64,000 nt of DNA from Aequoribacter sp049615385 (GCF_049615385.1 NZ_JBMZFL010000007.1); one strand, 5' to 3'. Shown: positions 45,907 through 55,524, counted from the stretch's first letter. The notes: generated from the letters alone by a model not told the origin. Numbers and translations: made by a program.

Positions 45907-47106
45907 CTAAACCGTCATCGCCTCAAGCATCGCTAGGACATCGGCGGGCATCATCAAACGGGGTACCGGATACGATACAGCCTCTAGCACAGCAGCTTGA
46001 GCAATCGCGGCGTGGTCTTCACGTTTTATGGCATCCAACGTCGTACCGATGTCTAGGGTGGTATTTAGGGCTTTCACAGCATCGATAAAGGCTTGGGCTC
46101 TAGCGCCCTGCGTGGCCGAATCGGCGCCCACCCCTACCAAATCTGCCAACTCGGCCAGCGCCACCTCTGCAGGTCCCTTACTGAACTCCAGCACGTAGGG
46201 CAATACCACAGCGTTTGCTAAACCGTGTGGCACACCATAGTAGGCTCCAAACTGGTGAGCGATGGCGTGCACGTTACCTACATTCACCTGGTTAATCGCC
46301 AAGCCTGCATGATAGGCTGCCATGGCCATCGCACCCCGGGCATCATGGTCAGACGCGTCCGCGTAAATTTTAGGCAAAGCCTGAAAAATCGTTTTAATAG
46401 CAACTCGCGCCTGCTCTTTGCGGGTGCCGCGATCCCAGGTGCAAATGTACGCCTCAATCGCGTGAGTAAGCGCATCCATACCCGTTGCGGCCGTGATAGC
46501 CGGCGGCAACCCTTGCTGCAGAGCAGGATCAACCGCCGCCGCCTTGGGTAACAAGGATGCACCGCTAATCACGACTTTGGCGTGATCTTGGACATTGGTA
46601 ATCACCGCACCGGCGGTTGCCTCAGAGCCAGTACCGGCCGTCGTCGGAATGGCATAAAGCGGAATAGTCTCGTGCTTAACCTTACCAAAGCCCACCCAGC
46701 TTTTCGGGTCTTCGTCACTCGTAGCGGCACCCGACATAATCTTAGCGCAGTCAATGACCGAGCCGCCGCCAACCGCGATGATGACTTGGCTACCCGCAGC
46801 TTTGAGTACATGTTTGCCAGCATTGACCTGCTCGAAGGTTGGGTTCGGCTCAATATCATCGAAATACGCGATCTCGACGCCCGCTTCTAACAGCTCTTTC
46901 ACTGCGGTCTCGGTAACACCGAGTTCGCGCAAGATTTTATCGCTGGCCACCAAAATCTTGGTATAACCTTGGTCGAGCACATAACGGCACAACTGCCGAC
47001 TGGAACCCGGTCCCGTAAATGCCAAGTGCGACATACCAGGACCCAAGCCCGCGAGGCTTTTCATGAGCCCCATTAATAACGCATGTTTTAAACGAATAGA
47101 CAGCAT
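45907..47106 (-). CDS. Iron-containing alcohol dehydrogenase
   Basis: 399 residues of group III alcohol dehydrogenases. The NAD-binding turn is G113GGSVIDCAK, then IPTTAGTGSEAT. Metal ligands are expected in VDPALQ, DALTHAIEAY, GNVHAIAHQ and YGVPHGLANAV. It oxidises an alcohol or reduces an aldehyde; members of this group also act on 4-hydroxybutyrate and lactaldehyde. AAGGAATC precedes the ATG. It lies 15 bp downstream of the acyl-CoA ligase, in the same transcript. Confidence 0.93.
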   Translation of the reverse strand: MLSIRLKHALLMGLMKSLAGLGPGMSHLAFTGPGSSRQLCRYVLDQGYTKILVASDKILRELGVTETAVKELLEAGVEIAYFDDIEPNPTFEQVNAGKHVLKAAGSQVIIAVGGGSVIDCAKIMSGAATSDEDPKSWVGFGKVKHETIPLYAIPTTAGTGSEATAGAVITNVQDHAKVVISGASLLPKAAAVDPALQQGLPPAITAATGMDALTHAIEAYICTWDRGTRKEQARVAIKTIFQALPKIYADASDHDARGAMAMAAYHAGLAINQVNVGNVHAIAHQFGAYYGVPHGLANAVVLPYVLEFSKGPAEVALAELADLVGVGADSATQGARAQAFIDAVKALNTTLDIGTTLDAIKREDHAAIAQAAVLEAVSYPVPRLMMPADVLAMLEAMTV

Positions 47107-47121
47107 TTTGATTCCTTGTTG

Positions 47122-48807
47122 TTATTTAAAAATGACTTTAGCGCCTTGTGTGGACCAGGCCTCGTAATGTTCAGCGTAGGTTTCATCAATGACGTTGCGC
47201 TTAATCTTAAGGGTTGGAGTGGTAAACCCGTTTTCAGGAGTCCAGCGTTCAGGCACGGCGATCAAGCAACTTAAGCGTTCGTGCGGGTCAAGCGTTTGGT
47301 TTAGTGTATCTAAATGGGCCGCGAGCTCATTGGCAATCGCTTTGACCGAGTCGGCACTCGCGATCTCACTTTGAGCAACATCGTTTAAGTTAAGCACCGC
47401 GATGGGCTGCGGTAAGTTGGCACCCGTCACGCAGACCTGCTCAATTAAAGAATTGGCCAGCAGGCGATTTTCTATCGGCGCGGGCGCAACATACTTACCC
47501 TTGCTGGTTTTGAACAGTTCTTTGACACGACCGGTAATATGCAAACGACCGTCCTGATCGATGCGACCCTGATCACCGGTGCGCAAGAACCCGTCTTCAG
47601 TAAGCGTCTCCGCGGTAATTTCAGGGGCTTTGTAGTAACCCACCATGGTTGTGGGCGAGCGCACTAAGACCTCACCTATGTCACTAATCACGCATTCTAC
47701 CGCGGGGTTCGCGCGCCCCACTGTACCGGGCACTGACTCGCCCACTGGGGTGCTGTGCGAGTAGGCGAAGTTCTCGGTCATGCCGTAGCCTTCTTGAATT
47801 TCAAGACCCAAATCGCGGTACCACTCGATCAAACTAATGCTTAACGGCGAAGCGCCGCTTAACGCGACTCGAGTTTGATCCAGTCCCAATCCCTCTAACA
47901 ACTTACGCCGGATAATATTACCTAGGATGGGCAGACGCTTTAAGAAGCTCAGCTTGGACTCGCCCACTTTAGCCAATACCCCTTGCTGAAACTTCATCCA
48001 AATACGGGGGACGGCAAAAAATAGCGTCGGCCTCGCGCGCTGTAAATCTTCGGCGAAGGTATCCAGTGAATACGCAAAGTACACCGTGAACCCGCTGTAC
48101 AGCTGCGCCGTTTCTAGCGCAGCTCGCTCAGCCACGTGCGCTAAAGGCAGATAAGACAAACAACGATCGTTCGCATTAGCATCGTAGAGTAGGCCCGATA
48201 AAATTCCGGTGTTACCTACCGTCCTAAAACTGTGCATAACACCTTTTGGCATCCCCGTCGTGCCCGAGGTATAGACAATGGTTGCCAGCTCATCCATATC
48301 GGGCTCGGTTCGCTCGGCGAGCGGCTCCGAGCTGGTCAAAATTGTTTCCCAGTCGCCAGAATCCGTAATCTCTGGCGCATCCGGAAAGCGAATGATGGGC
48401 AGAGTTTCGGGTAATCCCGGCGCCATGGCCTCAAAGTTATCGAGCTTGCCGACAAACGCGTAGTTGGCACCGCTGTGCTCGATAATTTGCCGAATTGTCT
48501 CTGCGGCCAAGTTGGGATAAAGGGGGACGGTCACCCCGCCCGCCATCCATATGGCCAAATCGGCCATAATCCAATGGGCACAATTTTTCGAGAAGAGGAT
48601 CACACGATCGCCGCGCTGCAGTCCCTGAGCAAGCAAATGACTCGCGACGCGCTCGGCCTCATCCGCAACCTCCGCCCAGCGCCACTGTTTTATCACGCCG
48701 CCTGCGTAGGGCTGAATATAGGCCACGCGATCGGGCTGCTGCTCAACTTGCTGATAAAACGCAGCTAAGGGGCTGATTACCTGAGCTTCAAGCTCGCTAG
48801 GTGTCAT
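47122..48807 (-). CDS. Long-chain acyl-CoA synthetase (AMP-forming)
   Basis: 561 residues of the ANL superfamily. The P-loop is YTSGTTGMPKG (179-189). Other family marks are the A5 motif QEGYGMTENF, the DGFLRTGDQG hinge and FKTSKGKYVAP. It activates a carboxylic acid to its CoA thioester through an acyl-adenylate. RVKELFKTSKGKYVAP resembles long-chain ligases of the FadD15/FAA type rather than acetate ligases. An excellent ribosome site (AGAGGAGGT) precedes the ATG. First gene of a ligase-alcohol dehydrogenase operon. Confidence 0.92.
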   Translation of the reverse strand: MTPSELEAQVISPLAAFYQQVEQQPDRVAYIQPYAGGVIKQWRWAEVADEAERVASHLLAQGLQRGDRVILFSKNCAHWIMADLAIWMAGGVTVPLYPNLAAETIRQIIEHSGANYAFVGKLDNFEAMAPGLPETLPIIRFPDAPEITDSGDWETILTSSEPLAERTEPDMDELATIVYTSGTTGMPKGVMHSFRTVGNTGILSGLLYDANANDRCLSYLPLAHVAERAALETAQLYSGFTVYFAYSLDTFAEDLQRARPTLFFAVPRIWMKFQQGVLAKVGESKLSFLKRLPILGNIIRRKLLEGLGLDQTRVALSGASPLSISLIEWYRDLGLEIQEGYGMTENFAYSHSTPVGESVPGTVGRANPAVECVISDIGEVLVRSPTTMVGYYKAPEITAETLTEDGFLRTGDQGRIDQDGRLHITGRVKELFKTSKGKYVAPAPIENRLLANSLIEQVCVTGANLPQPIAVLNLNDVAQSEIASADSVKAIANELAAHLDTLNQTLDPHERLSCLIAVPERWTPENGFTTPTLKIKRNVIDETYAEHYEAWSTQGAKVIFK

Positions 48808-48973
48808 GTGAACCTCCTCTTTAGTATTGTGTGTTTACGGCTCAAATATAACCTAGTATTCATGGTCGGCACCTTTTTTTCCAGTGCTAATGGACGAATT
48901 GGTGTGCTTAAATGGCACTCTGTCATTATCAGACCCAAGGCAGTTACCCTCTGCTCAATAATAGGACATCCGC

Positions 48974-49966
48974 ATGCACTTGCCCGCTACGTTTAAGCAC
49001 ATTTCAGTCAACCCAGAGAGCAAATCCCTATTTCTAGACGAATCCGTCTTAGCACCGCCCGAGGGCCGAGATGTTTTGATTAAAGTCAGTGCGGCAGGCA
49101 TTAATCGCGCCGACCTGCTGCAGCGACAGGGCTTATACCCAGCACCAGCAGACGCTTCACCGATTTTGGGGCTGGAGGTCGCCGGCGTGGTCGCTGCCGT
49201 CGGCTCTGATGTGACGCAATGGCAGGTAGGAGACCGTGTTTGTGCGTTGGTTCATGGCGGTGGTTACGCGAACTACTGTGCTATTCGAGAAGATCAATGC
49301 CTGCTCGTGCCAGATAATATCAAGCTCGAAGCCGCAGCGGGTTTACCCGAAGCGCTGCTAACGGCTTGGCATAATGTGTTCGAACGAGCCCAGTTAAAAC
49401 CCGGCGAAACACTGCTCGTTCAAGGCGGATCTAGCGGCATTGGCAGCATTGCAGTGCAAATGGCAAAACTGTGGGGCGCAAAAGTTATTGCGACCGCCGG
49501 CGGTGCAGAAAAGTGCCGGCGCCTCAGAGATCTTGGCGTCGACTTAGTAATCGACTACCGTGAGCAAGATTTTGAAATAGTGGCCAAAGACTTTACCGAA
49601 GGTCGCGGTGCGGATGTCATTTTTGACATGGTCGGCGGTGACTATATTCAAAAACACATCAACTTAGCGGCCCTCGAGGGGCGAATCGTCAATATCGCTT
49701 ACCAGAATGGATTCGTCGCCGAAATTCATTTTGGTTTGGTTTTAATGAAGCGCCTCAGCTTATTGGCTTCCACCTTGCGTCCACAATCTTTTGACGTAAA
49801 AGCCAACATGGCGCGGTCTATCTCTCAACAGTTCAGTGCAGCCTTAAGTCAGGGCACCTTATCACCTGTTATTGATTCGGTTTATCCACTTGCAGACGCC
49901 GAGAAAGCTCAGGACGCCATGGCGCGAGGTCAGCATTTTGGCAAGATTGTGCTGCGCACCGAGTAA
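48974..49966 (+). CDS. NAD(P)H quinone oxidoreductase, zeta-crystallin/PIG3 type
   Basis: 330 residues of the zinc-free medium-chain dehydrogenase family. The N-terminal VKVSAAGINRADLLQRQGLYP is typical of the PIG3 subgroup. The NADPH-binding motif is VQGGSSGIGSIAVQMAKLWGAKV near residue 150 (split by convention), and no zinc ligands are present. It reduces quinones or enones. It is divergent from the acyl-CoA ligase across 166 bp, where I find no confident promoter. Confidence 0.92.
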   Translation: MHLPATFKHISVNPESKSLFLDESVLAPPEGRDVLIKVSAAGINRADLLQRQGLYPAPADASPILGLEVAGVVAAVGSDVTQWQVGDRVCALVHGGGYANYCAIREDQCLLVPDNIKLEAAAGLPEALLTAWHNVFERAQLKPGETLLVQGGSSGIGSIAVQMAKLWGAKVIATAGGAEKCRRLRDLGVDLVIDYREQDFEIVAKDFTEGRGADVIFDMVGGDYIQKHINLAALEGRIVNIAYQNGFVAEIHFGLVLMKRLSLLASTLRPQSFDVKANMARSISQQFSAALSQGTLSPVIDSVYPLADAEKAQDAMARGQHFGKIVLRTE

Positions 49967-49981
49967 CACGCCACAAAGGCT

Positions 49982-50002
49982 AGCGCCACACTCGATGGCG
50001 CT
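49982..50002. terminator. Possible bidirectional terminator
   Basis: A 7-bp stem (AGCGCCA with TGGCGCT) and 7-nt loop lie between convergent stop codons. The T-tract is poor on both strands, so it may slow or protect transcripts rather than terminate alone. Confidence 0.4.
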
Positions 50003-50009
50003 TCAAACA

Positions 50010-50456
50010 CTAATCAATAAAAAGGGTCGAGGGCCGACGACTCCAGTGGGCGTAAGCCCAACCGCCCAACGCGCCGGCAAAGCCTTGCAACAGTAGACCG
50101 AGCATGGGACGGGCGCCGGCAACACCCCACAAACCAAGCACCGCCTTCAAGATTAAATGCATGGCTAACAAGGCAACAAAACCTGCCAAAGCGTAGAGCC
50201 ACACTCTGTGCGTCGGAAAAAAGCGGGAGATTTGACCAGTCACTAAAAAAGCAAGGAGGGCCGCGATACTCACAAGTACTAAGTAGGGCATGAGCAAGCC
50301 CTGCAGATCCAACCACGTTGTATTGAGCCGAACCGGCCAAGGCACGCTCGCCCCAAGATCTTGCAGACTGGCCAAGTTCATTTGCGTAATCGCTATCGAG
50401 CCCAAAAGGTAAATCATGATCACGGCAGCAAAATACGCCTTAACATAACGCCACAT
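50010..50456 (-). CDS. Conserved-looking four-helix membrane protein, unknown
   Basis: 148 residues from the ATG at 50456, chosen for AAGGTG about 9 nt upstream and because the protein then begins just before its first hydrophobic helix. Four helices are predicted (about 5-25, 48-70, 80-103, 112-132). No family recognised. Divergent from the PQQ-dependent sugar dehydrogenase gene with 67 bp between the chosen starts. Confidence 0.6.
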   Translation of the reverse strand: MWRYVKAYFAAVIMIYLLGSIAITQMNLASLQDLGASVPWPVRLNTTWLDLQGLLMPYLVLVSIAALLAFLVTGQISRFFPTHRVWLYALAGFVALLAMHLILKAVLGLWGVAGARPMLGLLLQGFAGALGGWAYAHWSRRPSTLFID

Positions 50457-50523
50457 ATGCTTCACACCTTCGCTAATTTCTTGCACTATACTGACACGCA
50501 ACAATAAAGATAGGAAGTCAGCT

Positions 50524-51609
50524 ATGTCTATTCGTCGATACCTAAAGCAGACGGTCTGCGTCTTCGCGCTCCTGTCTGTACCAGTACTCGCAGACTATGA
50601 GCTGACAGAACTGGCCAGCGACCTCGACCATCCTTGGAGCATCGCATTCTTGGCCAACGGTGACTACCTAGTGACTGAGCGTTCCGGCAAACTACTGCAC
50701 TTGGCAAAAAATGGGACGAAAACAAGCCTCAATGGCGTACCGGATACCTATTTCGCTGGGCAAGGCGGATTTTTCGATGTCTTAACCCAAGCCACAGACG
50801 GCGGTACGCGCGTTTATCTGTCGTATGCCAAAGGCACACCCGACGGCAATAGCACCGCGATTCATGCCGCAGACCTAGTCGACATGGAACTGAAAAATGG
50901 TCGAGATATTTTCTGGGCGAAGACGCTAAAAGACACCCCGCAACACTATGGCGGGCGTATGGTGTTTGGCCAAGATGATACGCTGTTTATAACAACAGGT
51001 GACGGTTTTGATTATCGCGAGTCAGCCCAAGACAAACGGTCCGAGCTTGGCAAGGTGTTGCGTATTAAACTAGATGGCTCGATAGCTGACGGTAATCCAT
51101 TCAAAGGAGAGCTCAGTGAACGCATCTGGAGCTATGGCCACCGCAATCCTCAAGGGTTAGCAATTGATAGTGCCGATGGCAACCTGTACTTGCACGAACA
51201 CGGACCCAAAGGCGGAGATGAAATCAATCGCATCGAGCGCGGCAACAATTATGGGTGGCCTCTCGCCACCTACGGCGTAAATTACAGCGGCGCGCGCGTG
51301 TCTCCGTATACCGAATACCCAGGGACGCAGCAACCCATTCATTACTGGACACCGAGTATCGGACCCTCGGGCTTTGCAATTTATCGTGGCGACATGTTCC
51401 CTGAGTGGCAGGGCGATCTGTTTGTCGGCGCTTTAGTAGATCGTGAAGTCCGTCGACTTGTGCTTAAGGACGGCAGAATCACCTCTGAAAAATCTGTATT
51501 TCCCGAAATTCGTGAACGCATACGAGACATCCGAGTCGGCCCCAAGGGCGCCCTGTACATCGTCACCGACGGCGCCAACGGCCGGATAATCAAAGTCTCC
51601 AAAGATTAA
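50524..51609 (+). CDS. PQQ-dependent aldose sugar dehydrogenase (YliI-like)
   Basis: 361 residues. A signal peptide (to about residue 23) is followed by a soluble glucose dehydrogenase type beta-propeller with LDHPWSIAFLANGDYLVTE, YGHRNPQGLAID and HEHGPKGGDEINRIERGNNYGWP (read as separate blocks). The family oxidises aldoses in the periplasm with pyrroloquinoline quinone. No pqq genes are in the window, so the cofactor may be made elsewhere or imported. Good ribosome site (AGGAAGT). Confidence 0.88.
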   Translation: MSIRRYLKQTVCVFALLSVPVLADYELTELASDLDHPWSIAFLANGDYLVTERSGKLLHLAKNGTKTSLNGVPDTYFAGQGGFFDVLTQATDGGTRVYLSYAKGTPDGNSTAIHAADLVDMELKNGRDIFWAKTLKDTPQHYGGRMVFGQDDTLFITTGDGFDYRESAQDKRSELGKVLRIKLDGSIADGNPFKGELSERIWSYGHRNPQGLAIDSADGNLYLHEHGPKGGDEINRIERGNNYGWPLATYGVNYSGARVSPYTEYPGTQQPIHYWTPSIGPSGFAIYRGDMFPEWQGDLFVGALVDREVRRLVLKDGRITSEKSVFPEIRERIRDIRVGPKGALYIVTDGANGRIIKVSKD

Positions 51610-51703
51610 GCCCTGTTTTGCTTGATTTTTGAGCTGAGCACGCTACCCTGCGCGGCCTTAGAGCGCAGGAGCGCTTAGATCAACAAAATTAACAGGAAAC
51701 ATC

Positions 51704-52747
51704 ATGCGTTTTGCACTATTGTTAATCGCTATCTGGTCGACCGTTCAGACCTCTAACACGGTCGCTGGTACCGCTGACTCAAGTAGTCTAGACAGTATCA
51801 CCTTGGCCAACGGATCCATTATTCACGGCACCGTCAGCAACATTAAAAACGGCAAAGTTCATATCAACACAGACTTCGCCGGCACAGTTCAAATCGACGC
51901 AAAAAAAATTGTTGAAATGAGCACACATGACCCTGTCGTGGTAAAACTCAGTAACGGCACAGTCCTCGAAAACGTGTTGATCGAGTTGGTTGACGAAAAG
52001 CCCGTATTGCACACAGTAGGCACACAAGCAGAGGCGGCTGTTGCGCTCACCGATATTGTCGCCATTAACCCAGAGCCGTGGCAGATTGGTGAAGGCTACA
52101 AACACGAAGGCGGCGCATCGTTAGCGCTGGTGCAGCAACGCGGAAACTCTGACACCGACCAGCTGGATTACCGCATTGAAGCTAAATGGACGGGGGAAGA
52201 CGATCGCTTTGCCGTCACCGCTGAGGGTGAACTGGATGAATCAGAGGGCATGAAAAACGCCGAGAACTGGTTAGTTAGCGGCAAATACGACCGCTTTATG
52301 GGTGGCACGACTTATCTCGGCGTCAACAGCTCATTAAAACAAGATATCTTCGCTGACCTCGACATGCGTTTTTACCTAGGCCCCTACTTCGGCCGTCAGT
52401 TCTATGACGCTGACCGATTCAAGCTATCCGCCGAACTCGGTCTGACCTACGTACAGGAAAATTACATCAACTCCGAAGACAAAACGTACCCGGGTGCCAA
52501 CTGGAGTCTCAATATTGGCAGCGATATTTTTGGCGACGATACCGAGCTGTATCTCAATCACAAAGGTATCTGGGACCTAGACAGCCTGTCTGATGTGGTC
52601 CTAGATACCCGTATCGGTTTAAAAATCCCCTTGATGATGAATATTCAGGCGGCCGCCGAATATAGCCTAGAATACGATTCGGGCGCGGTAGACGGCGTAG
52701 ATGAAATTGATCAAAGTATTAAAGTCCGCTTTGGTTATCGTTGGTAA
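51704..52747 (+). CDS. DUF481 (YdiY-like) outer-membrane protein
   Basis: 347 residues with a signal peptide. Residues about 30-125 hold two copies of a short beta motif (LANGSIIHGTVSNIKNGKV and LSNGTVLENVLIELVDEKP), each ending in an IV-rich strand. A DUF481 beta-barrel follows, beginning GASLALVQQRGNSDTDQLD and ending in aromatic RFGYRW, a usual outer-membrane-barrel C-terminus. The barrel family has no defined function, though E. coli YdiY is acid-inducible. The last 29 bp overlap the convergent symporter gene. Confidence 0.88.
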   Translation: MRFALLLIAIWSTVQTSNTVAGTADSSSLDSITLANGSIIHGTVSNIKNGKVHINTDFAGTVQIDAKKIVEMSTHDPVVVKLSNGTVLENVLIELVDEKPVLHTVGTQAEAAVALTDIVAINPEPWQIGEGYKHEGGASLALVQQRGNSDTDQLDYRIEAKWTGEDDRFAVTAEGELDESEGMKNAENWLVSGKYDRFMGGTTYLGVNSSLKQDIFADLDMRFYLGPYFGRQFYDADRFKLSAELGLTYVQENYINSEDKTYPGANWSLNIGSDIFGDDTELYLNHKGIWDLDSLSDVVLDTRIGLKIPLMMNIQAAAEYSLEYDSGAVDGVDEIDQSIKVRFGYRW

Positions 52748-54131
52748 TACGCTGGGCAACCGCGACTTGCATGCGTGTAATTTCAGCCCGAGTTAGCAAC
52801 ATGCCAAACGTCAGTAAAAAAGCCATGACTAAGGGCGCGCCTGCGCCTGCCATGTACCATCCCGCCAAGCCATTGAGTACGCTCTCTGGCACTGATCCCG
52901 GGGGCATATCACGGCTTAAACCAATAATATCAAGCACCGCCCCACCATAGGCCGGCCCCAATACCGAGGCCATTTTAGTCGAGAAGTTCAGCGCCGCGAA
53001 AAAGCTACCTTCTTGTCTGTGCCCCGTCCGATAATCGTGCTCATCGGCGATATCGGCGGCAATAGATTGCGACATAATGGCACGCAGTAAAAAGAAATAC
53101 ATAAAGACAAACATAAACAGTAAGTTTATCCATAGAATGATCGGCTCACCATTCTCTGGCCACCAACCCAGCAAGCGAGGCGGATATAACCAGACGCCGT
53201 TTACCATCATCATGCCCAGGGCAAAACGCAAAATTTTGGGCTTTTCATAGCGGTGCACCCAAAAGTTTAAGGTCGCCATGACAGCACCAATAGCAACCAA
53301 ACTTGGGCCAGCCAAGATAAGCGATATTTCGAAAGCCGAGAATTCCCAAAAATAAATCCAAGCCAACATATTTAAGCTGACAATCACGCCATACGAGACT
53401 GTCGCAAAGATGTCGTACCCTAATAAAAATCGAAAATTACGATTTGTAAACGTCTTCACGAAAGCGTTTACCATCGAGTGCGATAGAGCTGGCACCACGG
53501 GAGTTGGCGCCTTCAAAGCACAGCTCACAGTGCCCGTGACCCAAACCAGCAAGCAGCTCATCAGGCCGTAATAGAAATATCGATCGCCTACAAAACGTCC
53601 ATCAATGCCATCTTTCTCCGCAAAAATCGTCGTCAACGCAAGCGCAGGTAACATAACAGAAACAAAAAACATAACAGCCATCCGAACACCGATGACTTTC
53701 GATCGCTCGTGGTAATCCTGAGTGATATCTGTGGATTGAGCCAAATGCGGAATAGCAAAGAATGTTACGGCTATGCGCACCCAAAGTGACCAAAACAACA
53801 GCCACCCCGCAAGCGCGAACTGACTTTGACCCAGAGCGTCCGGCGGCGCAAACAAACCCAGAAAGCCGAGGCCGGCGGGGACGAGTCCGCCAATCATGAA
53901 GGGCCGACGACGTCCCAAAGCGGAACGTAGTCGATCTGACCAAGCACCTACCAATGGGTCAGAGACAGCATCAAATAGTAAGCTAATGGAGATAACAAGA
54001 CCCGTTAACGTCCCAGACAAGCCCAAAACTTGCGTATAAAATAGCAACACAAACATGGTGTAGGCGGCTTCTTTTGCTGCATAAACCGCTCCCCCCGAGC
54101 CATACATCCATTTCGTTTTTATTGATACCAT
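52719..54131 (-). CDS. GPH-family (MelB-like) sugar:cation symporter
   Basis: 470 residues, about twelve helices, major facilitator fold. Family signatures are FDAVSDPLVGAWSDRLRSALGRRRPFM (as blocks) near residues 50-77, which contains the cation-site aspartates, and the central FVKTFTNRNFRFLLG. Known members import glycosides, pentosides or hexuronides with sodium or protons. The ribosome site is weak. The 117 bp to the divergent cytochrome gene holds both promoters. No glycosidase gene is adjacent, so the substrate is unclear. Confidence 0.88.
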   Translation of the reverse strand: MVSIKTKWMYGSGGAVYAAKEAAYTMFVLLFYTQVLGLSGTLTGLVISISLLFDAVSDPLVGAWSDRLRSALGRRRPFMIGGLVPAGLGFLGLFAPPDALGQSQFALAGWLLFWSLWVRIAVTFFAIPHLAQSTDITQDYHERSKVIGVRMAVMFFVSVMLPALALTTIFAEKDGIDGRFVGDRYFYYGLMSCLLVWVTGTVSCALKAPTPVVPALSHSMVNAFVKTFTNRNFRFLLGYDIFATVSYGVIVSLNMLAWIYFWEFSAFEISLILAGPSLVAIGAVMATLNFWVHRYEKPKILRFALGMMMVNGVWLYPPRLLGWWPENGEPIILWINLLFMFVFMYFFLLRAIMSQSIAADIADEHDYRTGHRQEGSFFAALNFSTKMASVLGPAYGGAVLDIIGLSRDMPPGSVPESVLNGLAGWYMAGAGAPLVMAFLLTFGMLLTRAEITRMQVAVAQRITNDNQSGL

Positions 54132-54248
54132 GCCTATCGCCGTAACAGGTTAGTGCTAAGACTAAGACGAACTCGGTCACTTGTCGACCAGCACTTTTTT
54201 ATTTAGATCGACTATACTTGCGCCTCGAAAATTCAACGCGAGGCGCCC

Positions 54249-54866
54249 GTGAAAGCACTACTTGTTTTTATGCTGACCATCAGCGCAACATTGGCTCAAG
54301 CTGAAGTAGATATTGAGGCCGGCAAGGCACGCTTCGTCGAATGCAGCGCCTGCCATGGAGCCCAAGCAGAGGGTAATCTCGCTCTGAATGCCCCAGCGCT
54401 GAGCCACCTACAACCTGTTTATATTGTGCGTCAGCTGCAGAATTACGCGACAGGTGTGCGGTCGGGAGAGCCCGGCACACCCGCAGCGGTTATGGCGGCA
54501 TCGGTTGAGGGCTGGGACAATATTGCCGAAAAGCGCAATCTCGCGATCTATATCAACTCCTTACCCAGTACCACCAAGGACCGGACACTAACTGGGGACG
54601 CTGAACAAGGTGCAACCACCTATCGCAATTTATGCGCCGGTTGTCACGGACGCAATGGTGAGGGTAAAAATGTCCTACATGCTCCGGCCCTTGCCGGCGC
54701 TGACGACTGGTATCTGTTAGCCCAAATGAAAGCGTTCCAAGACAAACGCCGGGGCAGTCATCAGGCTGACCAATTAGGTGCGCAAATGCAGAGCATGGCC
54801 AACTTAGTCGATGATGAAGGCTTATTAAATATAATCGCCTACTTACAAACGCGCCAACCAAACTAA
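54249..54866 (+). CDS. Diheme cytochrome c (c4-like)
   Basis: 205 residues starting at GTG, preceded by GAGG. A signal peptide (to about 18) is followed by two c-type heme motifs, C32SACH36 and C129AGCH133, one in each half. Candidate axial methionines follow each (VMAAS near 82 and MQSMANL near 188). The tandem layout matches cytochrome c4, a periplasmic electron carrier to terminal oxidases. The stop is 3 bp from the convergent next gene. Confidence 0.92.
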   Translation: MKALLVFMLTISATLAQAEVDIEAGKARFVECSACHGAQAEGNLALNAPALSHLQPVYIVRQLQNYATGVRSGEPGTPAAVMAASVEGWDNIAEKRNLAIYINSLPSTTKDRTLTGDAEQGATTYRNLCAGCHGRNGEGKNVLHAPALAGADDWYLLAQMKAFQDKRRGSHQADQLGAQMQSMANLVDDEGLLNIIAYLQTRQPN

Positions 54867-54869
54867 TTG

Positions 54870-55286
54870 CTATCGCCCAGACTTATCTTTCATCATGGCT
54901 TGGTAACGCGACCGCAGCTTGTCGTGCTGGTCCAAATTTTTAAAGGCATCGAGGCGAGAGCTTGCCGCATCTTGCGTCAGCTCTTGGTTTTTTGATATCG
55001 AAAGTGCATCCGATTTCGCCTTAACGTTTGAGGTCGAACTGTCTGGCGTGGGGCGCCACTGCCATATCAGTATGCCGGCGGCGCCGTACAGCAACGCACT
55101 TTTCGCCACCAACATGTAAATGGCTAAATCTGGGTGAGTCTCGGCAAAAAAGTCCTGTAAATCACCCAACAAAAAATACGATACCAACAGCAGCAGAGCC
55201 GTTGCCCCCAGTCGATGCAGCTGCTTCTTATGGCGTTTCATAAAGAAGAGTAAGGTCGAGTATTTCGCGAACTTAAACAGGGACAT
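54870..55286 (-). CDS. Two-helix membrane protein of unknown function
   Basis: 138 residues from the ATG at 55286, one base after the preceding stop. Two hydrophobic helices (about 27-43 and 53-77) are followed by a polar C-terminal tail rich in Ser, Lys, Asp and Gln, predicted helical (LDAFKNLDQHDKLRSRYQAM). No family recognised. Third gene of an operon with the crotonase and a 78-residue membrane protein. Confidence 0.65.
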   Translation of the reverse strand: MSLFKFAKYSTLLFFMKRHKKQLHRLGATALLLLVSYFLLGDLQDFFAETHPDLAIYMLVAKSALLYGAAGILIWQWRPTPDSSTSNVKAKSDALSISKNQELTQDAASSRLDAFKNLDQHDKLRSRYQAMMKDKSGR

Positions 55287-55287
55287 G

Positions 55288-55524
55288 TCAAATTCCGATA
55301 TTAATGCCCAATAGCAAAGCGACAACTCCAAAACCACGCCAACCAATACTCGACCAGATTTCGCGCTCTTTTTCAGCGATCAGGAACTCTAGGTCTTCAT
55401 CGCTATAGTCGCTCTCGGTGCGCCCCGCGTGAATCATGTCTTGTCGAACTTTGTCGACCGCGCGATCACGAAGTCTCTGCCGAAAAACCCGCGGCACCCG
55501 TAGGGCTTTACCTTTATCGTCCAT
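55288..55524 (-). CDS. Small tail-anchored membrane protein, unknown
   Basis: 78 residues from the ATG at 55524 (CGGAG upstream, inside the end of the crotonase gene, 11-bp overlap). A basic amphipathic N-terminal half (LRVPRVFRQRLRDRAVDKVR) is followed by an acidic stretch (SDYSDEDLEFLIAEKERE) and one C-terminal helix (about 62-78). Overlap on one side and a one-base gap on the other mean it is tightly co-translated with its neighbours. No family recognised. Confidence 0.65.
   Translation of the reverse strand: MDDKGKALRVPRVFRQRLRDRAVDKVRQDMIHAGRTESDYSDEDLEFLIAEKEREIWSSIGWRGFGVVALLLGINIGI

Noticed and set aside
51648..51668. CTGCGC/GCGCAG hairpin between the sugar dehydrogenase and DUF481 genes
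   Set aside because: Short stem and no following T-tract, so not called as a terminator.
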